Source: Tiliqua scincoides
Taxonomy: Eukaryota; Chordata; Lepidosauria; Squamata; Scincidae
Length of the DNA: 64,000 nucleotides
Assembly (NCBI RefSeq): GCF_035046505.1
Contig: NC_089821.1
Span: 37,877,348 to 37,941,347 of the forward strand
Reading direction: 5' to 3'
A program made the position numbers and the translations under genes. Of this stretch, positions 50,632 to 60,621 are shown piece by piece. The notes under the pieces were generated by a model. That model was not told the origin of the DNA. It was given only the letters and a program-made list of their open reading frames with translations, and did not search any database. Every line of letters starts with the position of its first letter. Position 1 is the first letter of the stretch.

Positions 50632-50793
50632 CTTTTGAGAATCTGGGACCCTTGGGAAAAGTGTGAGGTGTGGCATGGGGTGTGGTTGGGGGGAAATGCA
50701 GGCAAATCATGCAGAGGCAGCTTCCATGAGTGAAGCTCTGAGCAAAGAAGAAGAAAGAGCAAAGAATCGCATAGTGCAAAGAATCGCACAGAC

Positions 50794-51079
50794 CAGTGGT
50801 TCTCAACTCCCAGGGAGTTTGAGACCCACAGTAAGTCGTTGCAGGAGAGAGGAGGCAGTGACGCAATTGCGTCACTTTGGAGGGGCACAGGGGCTTGGCT
50901 GGACTTACCAGAGCCTCCTGCAGCCTCCTGGGGGGCAGGGGGCGGAGAGCCCTGTGCGATCCCGCTCTGCCTCAGCAAAACCAGAAGTGGGGCATGATCA
51001 CTCTGCTTTCACTTTTTAAGCTTCAGGGAGCCCTGCAGAGGGTTGCGCAGTTTGAGTTGCCCCAGTCTGATAAGCCCTG
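50794..51079. mobile_element. hAT non-autonomous element, 286 bp
   Basis: Ends 'cagtggttctcaactcccag' and 'cagtctgataagccctg'; flanks 'gcacagac'/'gcatagat' match 6 of 8. GC-rich interior related to 32736-33089, more decayed. Confidence 0.75.
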
Positions 51080-51087
51080 GCATAGAT

Positions 51088-52367
51088 TCTTTGGGAATCT
51101 ATAGTATGCAAGGCATCTATAGTAAGCTAGGAATCCCTTCCCATAGAATCACACATCATTACCAAGGATCTCCCAATACCCAGGACTGGTTTTTTGGTGG
51201 ATTTGAAAGATGTCAGCCTAAGCTATTTTGGATACAACCCTTAGCTTTGAGTATGAGAGTTATGCAATTCTGCCATAGTAACGTACGGTTGTATAATCAG
51301 GTTTCTTTACAAGCTCATAATACACTATGTGCAGGACAAAAAACAATTATTTAACTAACTGAAAAATTTAAGCTACTCCTTTTTGCATTGGGATCACTGC
51401 CAAAGAAAGTAAACTGCATCTTTGAAATGGATTTTAAAATTGCCACAAATGTTTTTTATTTATGAGTGATACCCCATTTTCTGAATAAATGGTCCTTTGG
51501 GTAGTTTACAAAGGATTGCAGTAATAAAATATATAAACATATACACACAACCCACTAGTCTTTAGTCCTCTGGTCAGTTAATTCTGCAGTCTCAGGGAAC
51601 TGGCAATTGGAGCAGACTGTTCTTTCCTGGCAAGAAGAGAGAAAGCAAAGCACCCTGCAACTCTCTGGCCAATGGCTATGCTTCTTCATACAGTGAGAAA
51701 GGGAGGGCTACTAATGTGTGATGGTTCTTAGCCCTGTGGCTGATGACAGAGGCCAGAGTGTACTTGTCCTCTGTTCTGCAGTTCCTGCAGTATATTTATA
51801 AGATGCCAGCACAAAAAAGGCAAGACTTAAAAAGACCAAATGCAAAGCAGCAGTTACACTGGAGCATCATTGAAGAGGGTCACACAATTAGATGTATGTG
51901 AGAACTAAGTTCAGAATATAATCACTATCATCAGCTTAATACATACGAGATACACTTCCTAGCTGTATACTAAACTGATCAAATGATAGTAGGAATTTAT
52001 CTAAAATATAACAACATAGAATCTGGTGATAAAGGCAGAGTAGCAAAGCACCATTTTGATCACTTAAATAAATCTCCCAACTTAGATCACGTGATTGTTA
52101 GAGGAAATAACACATTACTATGCTAGGAAAATTAGCATCTGAGCATCAACTATGACTTGAACCCACAAAACCTGCAAAGTTATAATGCAGAGTACCAGGT
52201 AGGTAGAACTGTTTAAGGAAGGGAGAAATCTATGACTGCAAGTCAGTTATAGCATTTTCTAGCTAAATCATGGCCAGTTTGAAACTTACATGACCACCAC
52301 ATTTGCCATTAGACTCTTAGCACAGAAGGGAAATGATGGAAAACTGGCAAATTTACCATGTGATACA
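51088..52367. other. No gene seen
   Basis: AT-rich, with no recognised repeats or frames. 53031-53491 and 53611-54304 are similar; 53141-53200 ('aacttacaaacatgttaggt') may be a Tigger end. Confidence 0.45.
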
Positions 52368-52458
52368 GGCTGCAGTCCTATAACACTTTCCTGGGAGTAG
52401 GCCTAATTGAAAGCAATGGGACTTACTTCTGAGTAGACATGCATACGATTGTGCTAAA
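52368..52458. mobile_element. Short MITE, about 90 bp
   Basis: 'ggctgcagtcctataacact', 'cctgggagtaggcctaattg', 'gggacttacttctgagtaga' and 'gcatacgattgtgct', in the family's order. Confidence 0.75.
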
Positions 52459-52719
52459 AATCTGATTCATACAGTCAAGTCCTACATGTTTCCTTAGAAG
52501 TTCTGCTGAGCTGAATAGGACTTTCTCTGATGACTGTGCCTAGGATTGTAGCCTTGCACTCACCTCACACTACTGAACAACACTTTAATAGTTTGGAATT
52601 AGTATTAGAGTGTTGGTAAGAGAAGCAGCATAAACATGTAATTTTTCTTGCTGTGCCAGAAATTTTCCTATGATATGCATGTGCAGAGCAGAGCAACCAC
52701 AAAGGGTCATTTAGAGGCA

Positions 52720-53030
52720 GGGAGGTGGTTTTTCTGGGCAGCAGGAGGATGGAACGGGGAAGGATTGGGCCTAGGAGGGGAAGGAATTGGGGGTCATGGT
52801 GCTTGCCATATCCTAACCTCCTGGCCAGCCTGGCATTACACTGGGCTTCTTGAATTTGCACCAGCAAAATAGCTGGTGCAAATCCAACTAGCCCCATAGG
52901 CAGACTGGGGCCTTACTTGGGGTAAGGGGAAAAATATCCCCTTACTCTGAGGTGACCTCCACCTGCTCCTAACCTGAGTTGGATACAGCACAGGCTATGA
53001 GGCCTGGCTGTAGCAATGCAGGTTAGGACT
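52720..53030. repeat. GC-rich dispersed repeat, reverse copy
   Basis: The reverse complement follows 29814-30130: a caatcctaac-like start, then 'gtaaggggatatttttcccc', then 'gcaccagctattttgctggt'. Confidence 0.55.
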
Positions 53031-53491
53031 GCGCTGTAAGATATGCAAATATGCAAACTAGACTGCTTTATCTCTTCACTCTGCTGATTAAAATGAAACA
53101 TGCTACGATCCACCAGCAGGCACAAAAACATAAGCTCTCCAACTTACAAACATGTTAGGTTCCAGAAGTCTGTAAGTCATTTTGTTCTTAAGTTCAACTT
53201 CACCTGGATGGACAATAACATGCAGGAAGTCAGTCACCAATGCTGAAAATACCATCCCATTGCTATTGATAAATATGGGAATTCCCAGGGATAAAAGAGA
53301 GAGAGAATGAGGGGAGCACCCCACAATGTTTCTTGAGAAGGAAGCCCCAATCAGCTATGTTCATATCTCAAACATTTGTAATTTAAAGGCATATGGGAAG
53401 CTTCTGTACTACAGAAAAAAAGAACAGTGACAGCTCAATTCAGCAGTGTCTTTTCTAGTGGCTGTCTGCTGGCGTTCTTTTGCATCTTTTT

Positions 53492-53610
53492 AGACTGGGA
53501 GCCCTTTTGGGACAGGGAGCCATTAGTTATTTGATTTCTCTCTGTAAACTACTTTGTGAACTTTTTGTTGAAAAACAGTATATAAATACAGTTAATAATA
53601 ATAATAATAA
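53492..53610 (+). mobile_element. SINE/LINE 3' tail with (TAA)n
   Basis: 'ctctgtaaactactttgtga', 'tgttgaaaaacagtatataa' and an ATA repeat. A similar tail lies at 54305-54385, and antisense versions at about 45027, 57715 and 58550. Confidence 0.55.
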
Positions 53611-54420
53611 TCCTAACCAGACCGCCCATCCTGTGTTTGTGTATGTGAGAGTGGATGGATCACCCCAGGTAAATATGCTACTAAACATTTCCCTGGAGTA
53701 ATGCATAAATATCACAGAAAAATATTATAGGACTATAATCTTACTGCAAATATACTTGCGCCTCAGGTTGCCTCGCATGGGAGGGTAAGGGTAGAACAGC
53801 TAAAGGATATAGCCTCATTTTGGATTGCCCTTTTCTCTGTTCCTTCAGCACCTTCTATTATCATAAATAATTTTATTTTATTGCATACAGACCTTCTGGA
53901 AAGACACAACTGGCTAGGCATTTCCAGCATGTGGTATTGCATAGGAGTATGCATGATAGACTAAATACAGTATTGTCTGCTTGCTTTTCTCCTTATGTTT
54001 GGAGGAAATGTGTTGGATGTAGGCCTTTCTGACACACAAATATCAGAAAATATAGTTTTTTAAATAAAAATATTAACTATTGAGATAGAAGAAAGTTCCA
54101 CACTACTTCAGTATAGTCACAGGAAGAATAACCAGTGTTAGTGAAAACTGAATACAAAAACGTAGGGTGGTTCACAGCTTCTCTCTCTAACTACATCCCA
54201 AACATGCACATTTGATAGCCAACATAATCTGAAGTTTTTGCACAAGCTACAATCCCTTTTCCCATGACTGCTCCTGGTGACCCATGTGTCTTTTTTTTTG
54301 TAATAGTCTGTAAGCCCTTTGGGAACAGGGGATCATTTATTTATATTATGAAGTCTTTGTTGAAAAGCAATATATAATAAAATAAAAATATATAAAAATA
54401 AAAATACCCTAGCAGCAGAG

Positions 54421-54725
54421 CAGCGGTGGATCTTCCTAGCCCTGCGTCTGGGGCAAAGGTCCATGATGGCAGCCCCCATGGGCTGTCACTGGCCTCACAC
54501 AAAAATGCACCCCCCCCCACTCACCTGAGGCTCATGGACCCTCACGCGACCTGAGCCCACGTCAGGGAAGCCTCATTGAGGTTCCCCAATGTTATAAACC
54601 GCTTCCAGGAAACCAGAAGTATGATTTCCAACTCCCTCGGGAGCCTCAGATAGGCTTCTGCAGGGTCCTAGAGGCTCACATCTGGGGCATTTGCTGCATC
54701 AGACCTAATGGTAGTTCTGCAACTG
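54421..54725. mobile_element. hAT non-autonomous element, 305 bp
   Basis: Ends 'cagcggtggatcttcctagc' and 'ctaatggtagttctgcaactg' (first 20 bases shown for the left); flanks 'cagcagag'/'tagcagag' match 7 of 8. Confidence 0.8.
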
Positions 54726-54812
54726 TAGCAGAGCATTTCTGCTCTGTGTGTACAATTTTGTACACGACTAGAAATGAAAGCACACTAGGGCCAAAATTAA
54801 GAATTCTTTTCT

Positions 54813-54818
54813 TTTATT
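54813..54818 (-). terminator. Candidate FANCF polyadenylation signal
   Basis: AATAAA on the minus strand, about 1.25 kb past the FANCF stop and beyond the tandem array, followed by a T/GT-rich stretch (tagtgtgctttcatttc). It is the first canonical hexamer I noticed downstream. Use is not proven. Confidence 0.4.
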
Positions 54819-54946
54819 GCATATAGCAAACTTGCCTTCATTAAGAGGGAGGTATTTAAACATTAGCACTTGACAATTGCAGCAATGCAATTTCAAACTT
54901 ACAAAGTTGGAACATATAGAAAGATGCAACCCATTAGTTCTTTTTA

Positions 54947-55025
54947 AGCCATTTCTGCCCAACATTGCATATACACAACAGGGACCAAATGTGTACACCT
55001 GTGGGCTGGGCAAAAAAGGGGTTAA
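54947..55025. mobile_element. piggyBac-like mini-element, about 80 bp
   Basis: 'aagccatttctgcccaacat' at the left and 'ctgggcaaaaaaggggttaa' at the right are inverted. The centre is 'gggaccaaatgtgtacacct'. TTAA remains at the right edge only. Confidence 0.6.
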
Positions 55026-55091
55026 TCTCATAGAATCATTTCTGGCTTTATAAGGGCCCACTGAAGACAATTCAAATTGACTGCTGATAGA

Positions 55092-56083
55092 GGCAAATCA
55101 CATGGGAGAAAATCTGCAGATGCAATTCAGTCCAATGCAGCTTTCTGCTTTTCTAATGAAGAGCATTGTCCTGGCTTCACTTTTACAAAGGTGTTTCAGC
55201 ACAAAGCTACCTATGAATGTAAAGAGCTATAAGTACTATGCAGTTTCATTTGTCAGTGAAAATGGGCTAGATCATCTCCCTGGATATGACAAAGGAATTG
55301 GATGTTATTGTTTTCCAATGCAATTATAAATCACATGAGAGAAAACCTGGAGATGTATTTCAGTCCAATGCAGCGCTATGCTTTTCGCTTGACTAATGAA
55401 GAACACTGTCCTGGCTTCACTTTCACAGAGGTGTTACAACAGTGTTTCAGTGCAGAGCTACCTACAAATGAGAAAAGCTATAAACTTCAAGCCATTTCTG
55501 CCCAATGTTGCATATACGCCACAGGGACCAAATGTGTACACCTGTGGGGCCAAGCAGAAATAGGTTAAATAAGTACCATGCAGTTTCAACTGGCACTGAA
55601 AATAGGAGCTAAACCATCTCCCTTTGATAGGACAAGGGAATTGGATGTTATTATTATCCAGGTTTCACTTTCACAGAGATGTTTCAGCACAAAGCCACCT
55701 ACGCGTGAAAAGAGTGACACATTTTAAATAAGCACCATGCAGTTTCAGTGGTCAGCAGAAATAGGAGCCGAATCACCTCCCCTTGAGATGACAAGGGAAT
55801 CTGGATGTTATTGTTTTCTTTCTAACGCAATTACAAATTGCATGGGAGAAAACCTACAGATGCAGTTCAGTCCAATGCAGCAGTCTGCTTTTTGCTTGAC
55901 CAATGGAGCACACTGTCCTGGCTTCACTTTCACAGAGATGTTTTCAGCACAAAGTCACCTATGGGTGAATAGAGCTATATACTTTTAAATAAGCATCATG
56001 CTGTTTCAGTGGTCAGCAGAAATGGGAGCCGAATCACATTTCCTTGAGTCGACAAGGGAATCTGGATGCTATAGTTTTCTTTT
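55092..56083. repeat. Tandem array of about four 230-bp units at the FANCF 3' end
   Basis: Four head-to-tail units are visible: about 55092-55324, 55325-55660, 55661-55829 and 55830-56083. Shared landmarks in order are 'gggagaaaacct', 'agtccaatgcagc', 'ctggcttcactttcac', 'atgcagtttca' and 'gggaatctggatgttat'. Unit 2 carries an extra 80-bp palindromic element (55489-55567); unit 3 lacks the first third. The distal edge of unit 4 overlaps the last FANCF codons and stop. If FANCF transcription runs this way, the array is its 3' untranslated region. Units differ at perhaps one base in ten, so the array is not new. Confidence 0.85.
55489..55567. mobile_element. piggyBac-like mini-element inside the FANCF tandem array
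   Basis: 'aagccatttctgcccaatgt', 'gggaccaaatgtgtacacct' and 'aagcagaaataggttaa'. It interrupts unit 2 of the array; the other units lack it, so it arrived after the array formed or in that unit alone. Confidence 0.7.
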
Positions 56084-57088
56084 CATCCCCTTTGCGCAGC
56101 CAAAGGAAGGAGGGTCCCTCCAGGGCTTTCTCTGCGGGGCAGAGGCTTCCAGGTCCAGCAGGAGGTCTGTCCAGAGGCTCACACCCCTCGCTTGGAAGTC
56201 CCCATCCTGGGCTTTCAGGTGGCTCAGGTGAGTCAGCACAGCGCTTGGAAGAGGCTCAGGCTCCTGGTACAGGCAGATGACCCGCTCCCGCAGCTCCTGC
56301 CAGGGCAGGACGGGGTCGACTCCCGCTTCTTCCAGCCCGCTGGCGGCCTTCCACTCCCCGAGCAGCGGGTCGTAGGCCAGGCGGCTTCCCCAGGCGGCTA
56401 AGAGGCTCAGGTAGGGGCCGCGCACCTCGGGGTGGCGGCTGCAGAGCGAGGCCGCCCAGGAGGCGGGCTGGAGGCGGCAGAGGGCGGCCAGGCGCTCGGG
56501 GTCTCCCCCCTGCAGCAGCCAAGGGAGCAGCGAGGCCTGGGCCTCCGCGCCCGCGCCGGGCTCCAGCAGCGCCGCCGCCACCGCCTGGTATAGCGCGGGG
56601 CCGACGGGCAGCTGGTCCAGCAGGGCGGGGGAGGGCGGCGACGGGCCCTCCCGCAGCCGCCCCAGCAGCAGCTGCGCCCGGGCCCTCACCAGCGCCTCGG
56701 CAGGGGAGGCCGCGGGCAGGAGCAGCAGCGAGGCGGCCTTACGCCTGGCCAGGAGCGGGGCGAAGGCCTCCCCGCCTGGTGGGAGCAGCAGGCCGCGCAG
56801 GAAGCGCTGCCGGGCGGCGGCGGGCAGCGCCCGGTTCTCCAGCAGCGCCAGGGTCAGCAGCTCCGGGCAGCGCCTCAGACGGCCCAGGTCGAGCATGCCC
56901 AGGCGGCGCTCCAGGGCGGCCCTGAGGCCGGGCCGCGCGTGGAGGCGGCCGTGGAGCTGCTGGAAGAAGCCACCCCAGCGCAGCGCTCGCTCCAGGGTCT
57001 GCGGGTCCCAGCCCCGCACCGCCGGGCCCGAGCGACACGCCGCCAACAGGCCTGGCATCTGCTCGGCCTGAGACAGCAGTGTCTCCAT
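56069..57088 (-). CDS. FANCF: FANCF, Fanconi anaemia core-complex protein
   Basis: Single open frame of 339 codons. FANCF is a helical adaptor of the nuclear Fanconi anaemia core complex; it holds the FANCC-FANCE and FANCA-FANCG parts together so that FANCD2-FANCI is monoubiquitinated at DNA crosslinks. Recognition rests on remembered human protein: WDPQTLERALRW near residues 27-38, RAALERRL near 56-63, LLENRAL at 82-88, a SRHPE..YLSLLAAWG stretch, LPWQEL, and KAQDGDF...SLWTDLLLDL at about 292-313. The human gene is also intronless; human protein is 374 residues, so this one is shorter, mostly in the middle and at the end. I start at the ATG at 57088, which has G at -3 and G at +4. The frame stays open 27 codons further to a TTG, with no ATG. 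The last 26 residues do not resemble the human tail, and the stop codon sits in a repeat array. Codon use is very GC-rich. Confidence 0.95.
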   Translation of the reverse strand: METLLSQAEQMPGLLAACRSGPAVRGWDPQTLERALRWGGFFQQLHGRLHARPGLRAALERRLGMLDLGRLRRCPELLTLALLENRALPAAARQRFLRGLLLPPGGEAFAPLLARRKAASLLLLPAASPAEALVRARAQLLLGRLREGPSPPSPALLDQLPVGPALYQAVAAALLEPGAGAEAQASLLPWLLQGGDPERLAALCRLQPASWAASLCSRHPEVRGPYLSLLAAWGSRLAYDPLLGEWKAASGLEEAGVDPVLPWQELRERVICLYQEPEPLPSAVLTHLSHLKAQDGDFQARGVSLWTDLLLDLEASAPQRKPWRDPPSFGCAKGMKRKL

Positions 57089-57430
57089 GGCAACCAGGTG
57101 TGGAGGCGCAACCGCTGGTCCTCCTCGTAGCTTTAGCGCCGCAGGTTTGAACTCGACGACTCCTACCAATCAGAAGAGCGGTTTCTCCACGAGCGGCTAT
57201 TGGACGCAGGACATGTCACTCAAACCTCGATACCGCAAATGAGACAAGGCTTTCTATTGGCTGCGTGGCTGCAGAAGTTCCGCCTCCTTAGCACAGGGCA
57301 GGGTTCATCCCCCAGCACTGCTTGCTCTGCCAGGCTGCGGTTGGCAGGCAGTGGGGGCAGGCAGGGTTCAGGGAGGCAGTGCCAGGGAAGCCCCCGGGGT
57401 GCTGTAGGGGTGAATGTGGGCCTGTAGGAG
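56190..57430. promoter_or_regulatory. CpG island over FANCF
   Basis: This block is visibly rich in G, C and CpG, with gcg and ccg in nearly every line from about 56280 to 57200, against an AT-rich surround. It covers most of the FANCF coding body and its upstream flank. Edges are estimated by eye. Confidence 0.7.
57166..57260 (-). promoter_or_regulatory. FANCF promoter region with CCAAT boxes
   Basis: CCAATCA at 57166 and ATTGG at 57199 and 57256 (the last in ATTGGCTG) lie 78-172 bp upstream of the FANCF ATG, in a CpG-rich stretch without a clear TATA box. These match NF-Y sites, which are common in housekeeping promoters. Boxes occur in both orientations, and in human FANCF faces GAS2, so this may be a shared, two-way promoter. 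The transcription start cannot be placed. Confidence 0.6.
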
Positions 57431-57519
57431 CTTGTCATGATACATTCCATGAAGACACAACAACAACGTACACAAATCAACTTTCAACTTCTTTATTGGA
57501 GTGTTTTCTTAACTTTTTA

Positions 57520-57614
57520 CAGCCCCATCCTATCCACACTTTCCTGGGAGTAAGTCCCATTGACTCTAATGGGACTTACTTTTGAGTAGACATGCCTAGG
57601 ATTGGGCTGTAATT
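57520..57614. mobile_element. Short MITE, about 93 bp
   Basis: Best-preserved copy of the family: 'cagccccatcctatccacac', 'gagtaagtcccattgactct', 'aatgggacttacttttgagt' and 'gcctaggattgggctg'. The middle is a perfect small palindrome around 'agtcccatt'/'aatgggact'. Confidence 0.8.
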
Positions 57615-58033
57615 AATGGGGTGTTTGAAAACTGTTTTGTTTTGAAAATTTGTTGAATTAAGATAGTACAATGTTTTTTAATTGTTTTTATTCTGAGATT
57701 TTATAATAAATACTTGTGTTCTGCTTTTGAATGAGTAGAACACGAAGTGGTTACAGAGTAAAATAAATCAGTGGTTTCTTGCTCCCAAAGGGATGATGAA
57801 GATAATGAAAAAAATTAGTAAATCTCAGGATTTAAAAATTGAAATCCAAAGATTAAGGCATGAACCAGCAGTGGTTATCCCAGTGGTGGTTTATACACAC
57901 TGGGTGCAGTCCCAAAAACGCTTGAACTGCATTTAAAACATCTGAATATTGACAGAATTACTGTTGGTCAAATTCAAAAAGTTACCCTTCTAGGTTCAGC
58001 ACACATTATACGTAAATACATTATGACGTCCTA

Positions 58034-58246
58034 GGGCCCAGTCCTATCTGACTTTTCAGCACCAGAGCAGCCGAAGTGCAGCCCCAAGGGAACAGTGCAG
58101 CCCCAAGCCCCAGTGCAGTTCCCCAAGGGAACAAATTTTCCCTTACCTTAAGGAGGCCTCCAAGACTGCCTCCCCAATAAAAGAAGCAGTGCATATCCCA
58201 TAGGCACAGCAGCACTGGCACTGGAAGATTGGATAGGATTGGGCCC
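58034..58246. mobile_element. Harbinger-like MITE, 213 bp
   Basis: Ends 'gggcccagtcctatctgact' and 'gattggataggattgggccc', flanks CTA/CTG. An internal duplication of 'gcagccccaag' explains its larger size. Confidence 0.8.
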
Positions 58247-58947
58247 CTGAGTGGAGCCTGACTAGTAATTAATGCCAAGTCCAGCTAAAGAACCGGCAGC
58301 TGTGATATGCAAGAAGTAAGAAATACTTGTGTTAAGGTTTGTGCTGCATCCTGCACAAAGGAATTTTTCAGCCAGGATAAAGTCATGATAATGCACTTTA
58401 CTTGGTGATAGCTATTTACTATGTACACCTATATGGGAGTGTTTGTACCATGTGACCATAACAAAAAGGGGAAAGTGCGGAGTCGCCATGATTGTACAGC
58501 CGCCTTGCTAGTGGGGAGCAAACCCTCATACCCCTAGCATTCCTGACATACTTGTGTACTACTTTTCAATGAGCAGTACACGAAGCGGTTTACATAGTTA
58601 AATCAATCAATGGTTCCCTGTCCCAGAAGGCAGAGTGACCAGAGACAGTGGCAGACACAGTGCCTATACCTTTAACTACTGTATAAAAGAGGGAATTTTG
58701 GCAGATGCAGCTCAGCATGGAAGGGTTTAAAAAGCTGGACCTGCCAAAATTCCCACTTACACAATAATTGAAGGTAGAAGCACTGTGTCCTCCACTATAT
58801 CTGGTCACCCTGGGTGGGGTACAAACAAGAGTGAGGTGGTGGAGAGGATGCTAGCAGCTAATCAGTATGTCCCTTCAGTGCCCTGTGGAACCATCTTAAA
58901 CTCTGTTTAGATTCTTGTTGCAAAGAAAAATTATTTTTGGAACTCAA

Positions 58948-59132
58948 GGGTGCAATCCTAACCAACTTTCCAGCAATAGCATAGCTGTGCCAGTGGGGCA
59001 TGTGTTGCATACTGTATTTGGGGGGGGGGGGCAGTCATGGAGGCCTCCTCAAGGTAGGATAATGTTTGTTCCCTTACCTTGGAGTTGCATTGCCTTTCTT
59101 TCAGTGCTGGAAAGTTGTTTAGGATTGCAGCC
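58948..59132. mobile_element. Harbinger-like MITE, 185 bp
   Basis: Ends 'gggtgcaatcctaaccaact' and 'agttgtttaggattgcagcc'. Interior like 7687-7865, including 'ggcagtcatggagg'. Confidence 0.8.
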
Positions 59133-59645
59133 AAGTCTCTCTGCTTTCCTGAGGGTGGGTGTTAAGGAGTGTTGGCTGCTTGGATGACAGTCCCCACGTG
59201 CCTGCCTTGGAACGCAATCCTATGCCCACTTGCTCAGAAGGAAGTCCCAAGGAGTGGCAAAGGGTCAAAGGGGGCACCCCTTCATGCATGCTCCATGCAG
59301 CTGGGGGGGGGGGGATAGAATCAGAAATAAAGCTAATATCCTGAGCACACGTATAGGCATTAAAGTCCAAGTAATCTCAAGGAGCTTTCATGGTTGTGAG
59401 TGTGCTGAGACCTGCAGCCTGAATGCCTGGTGCAAACTGGCACAGGAAATAAGAAATCACTGGAATCCCACTGTGCCACCCTAACCTACTGTGAGACTTG
59501 CACAACCAGGATGTTCACTGCCCTCAGAAGGTCAAATCCTCAGAGGGGACACTTCCACTCCTTTTGGCTGGGATGTGCTATTGTGATACATGCAGACACA
59601 GGAAGTCTTCCAAAGAATGACTGACAAAGCTGGAGGAGTGACTAA

Positions 59646-59735
59646 GGGCACAATCCTAACCAGGTCTACTCAGAATTGAGTCCTGTTTTGTTCAGTGGTG
59701 CTTACTCTCAGGAAAGTGTGGTTAGGATTGCAGCT
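59646..59735. mobile_element. Short MITE, 90 bp
   Basis: Ends 'gggcacaatcctaaccaggt' and 'gtggttaggattgcagct' with TAA on both sides (59643-59645, 59736-59738). This copy links the short family to the Harbinger-like class. Confidence 0.82.
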
Positions 59736-59884
59736 TAATGCAGATTTCTGATGTAGAAACTCCCAGATTGGACTGAACGTGATTGTAAGTCCCCCATGGG
59801 TTGAAACTCACAGAAGAGTTCCCAGAAGTATTTTCCTACCAAATACTTTCATGTTTGATCTGGGCCCTAGTCACCTAAGGGCCC

Positions 59885-60350
59885 AATTGTAATGGACCAT
59901 AGTACCAGAGCTGAGCTCCAGTGTTAGCATTGGCTATTGTAATCATGCTGCAAAGCACATTTTATAGCACCCTCCAAGAAGGAAGTGCCAATGCCAGGCC
60001 AGCACGAGTCGGTGCTGGGTCCAATGGTGGACAGATGCCACCCAAAGCAAGAGAGCTCCAGGCGGTTGTAAGGCTTTGGGGGCAGGGGAAGGAACTGGCT
60101 CAGGAGAGGCAGAGATAGGGGCAGGCTCTGCTGCTGTATCCTATCCTCCCTCCTGGTCTGGGCAGCCCGATGTGGGACTTCTTAGCTCTGTGCCCACTAA
60201 AATGCATTGCCACCAGCTTCTGTCTATCTAGGGTAGGGGAGCAAATGCTCCCTTCCCCCGAAGAGAACTCTGGTGGTATCCTGGCACCCACAGGGCCTGG
60301 TGGTTGCCATTTTGGAGCCACTGGAGCAGTGGGCGCCAGGACCCATAAGA
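59885..60350. repeat. GC-rich dispersed repeat, partial
   Basis: Opens 'gggcccaattgtaatgg' and runs through 'ggccagcacgagtcggtgct' to 'gggcgccaggaccc', similar in make-up to the repeats at 29814 and 52720. The right end is not found. Confidence 0.45.
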
Positions 60351-60621
60351 CCGTCTGTGTATAATTCACAGTTGATGGTTGCCTGCATGTATTTGGCTGT
60401 AGCCAGGGCCTCTGAGCCAAATTTTATTAGGGGATACAAAGCTTCTTTTGGGCACTTCCCAAAGGGGGAGGGGAAGAAACAGGGCAGGGGGGAGGTGGCA
60501 ACAGCTGGAAAAGTCTTTGGACTCTAAGTTTACTGGGCTTCCCAATGCAGAGAGCAGGTCTACCTGTCTGGGCAGCATTGGCAGCAGATACAGTAATATG
60601 GAAAACCAAATGCATTCCTAA

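Noticed and set aside
55102-55988. Plus-strand frames in the tandem array that repeat a HCPGFTFTE-like peptide
   Set aside because: The likeness follows from the DNA repeat itself. The frames are short, have stops in each unit and lie antisense to the likely FANCF 3' end.
56256-57130. Long GC-rich frames in other phases over FANCF
   Set aside because: Shadows of the FANCF frame; their alanine/proline/arginine make-up is typical of off-frame GC-rich DNA.
57089-57169. A 27-codon extension of FANCF starting at 57169
   Set aside because: It starts at TTG, lies in the promoter CCAAT region and has no counterpart in known FANCF. The ATG at 57088 has a good context.
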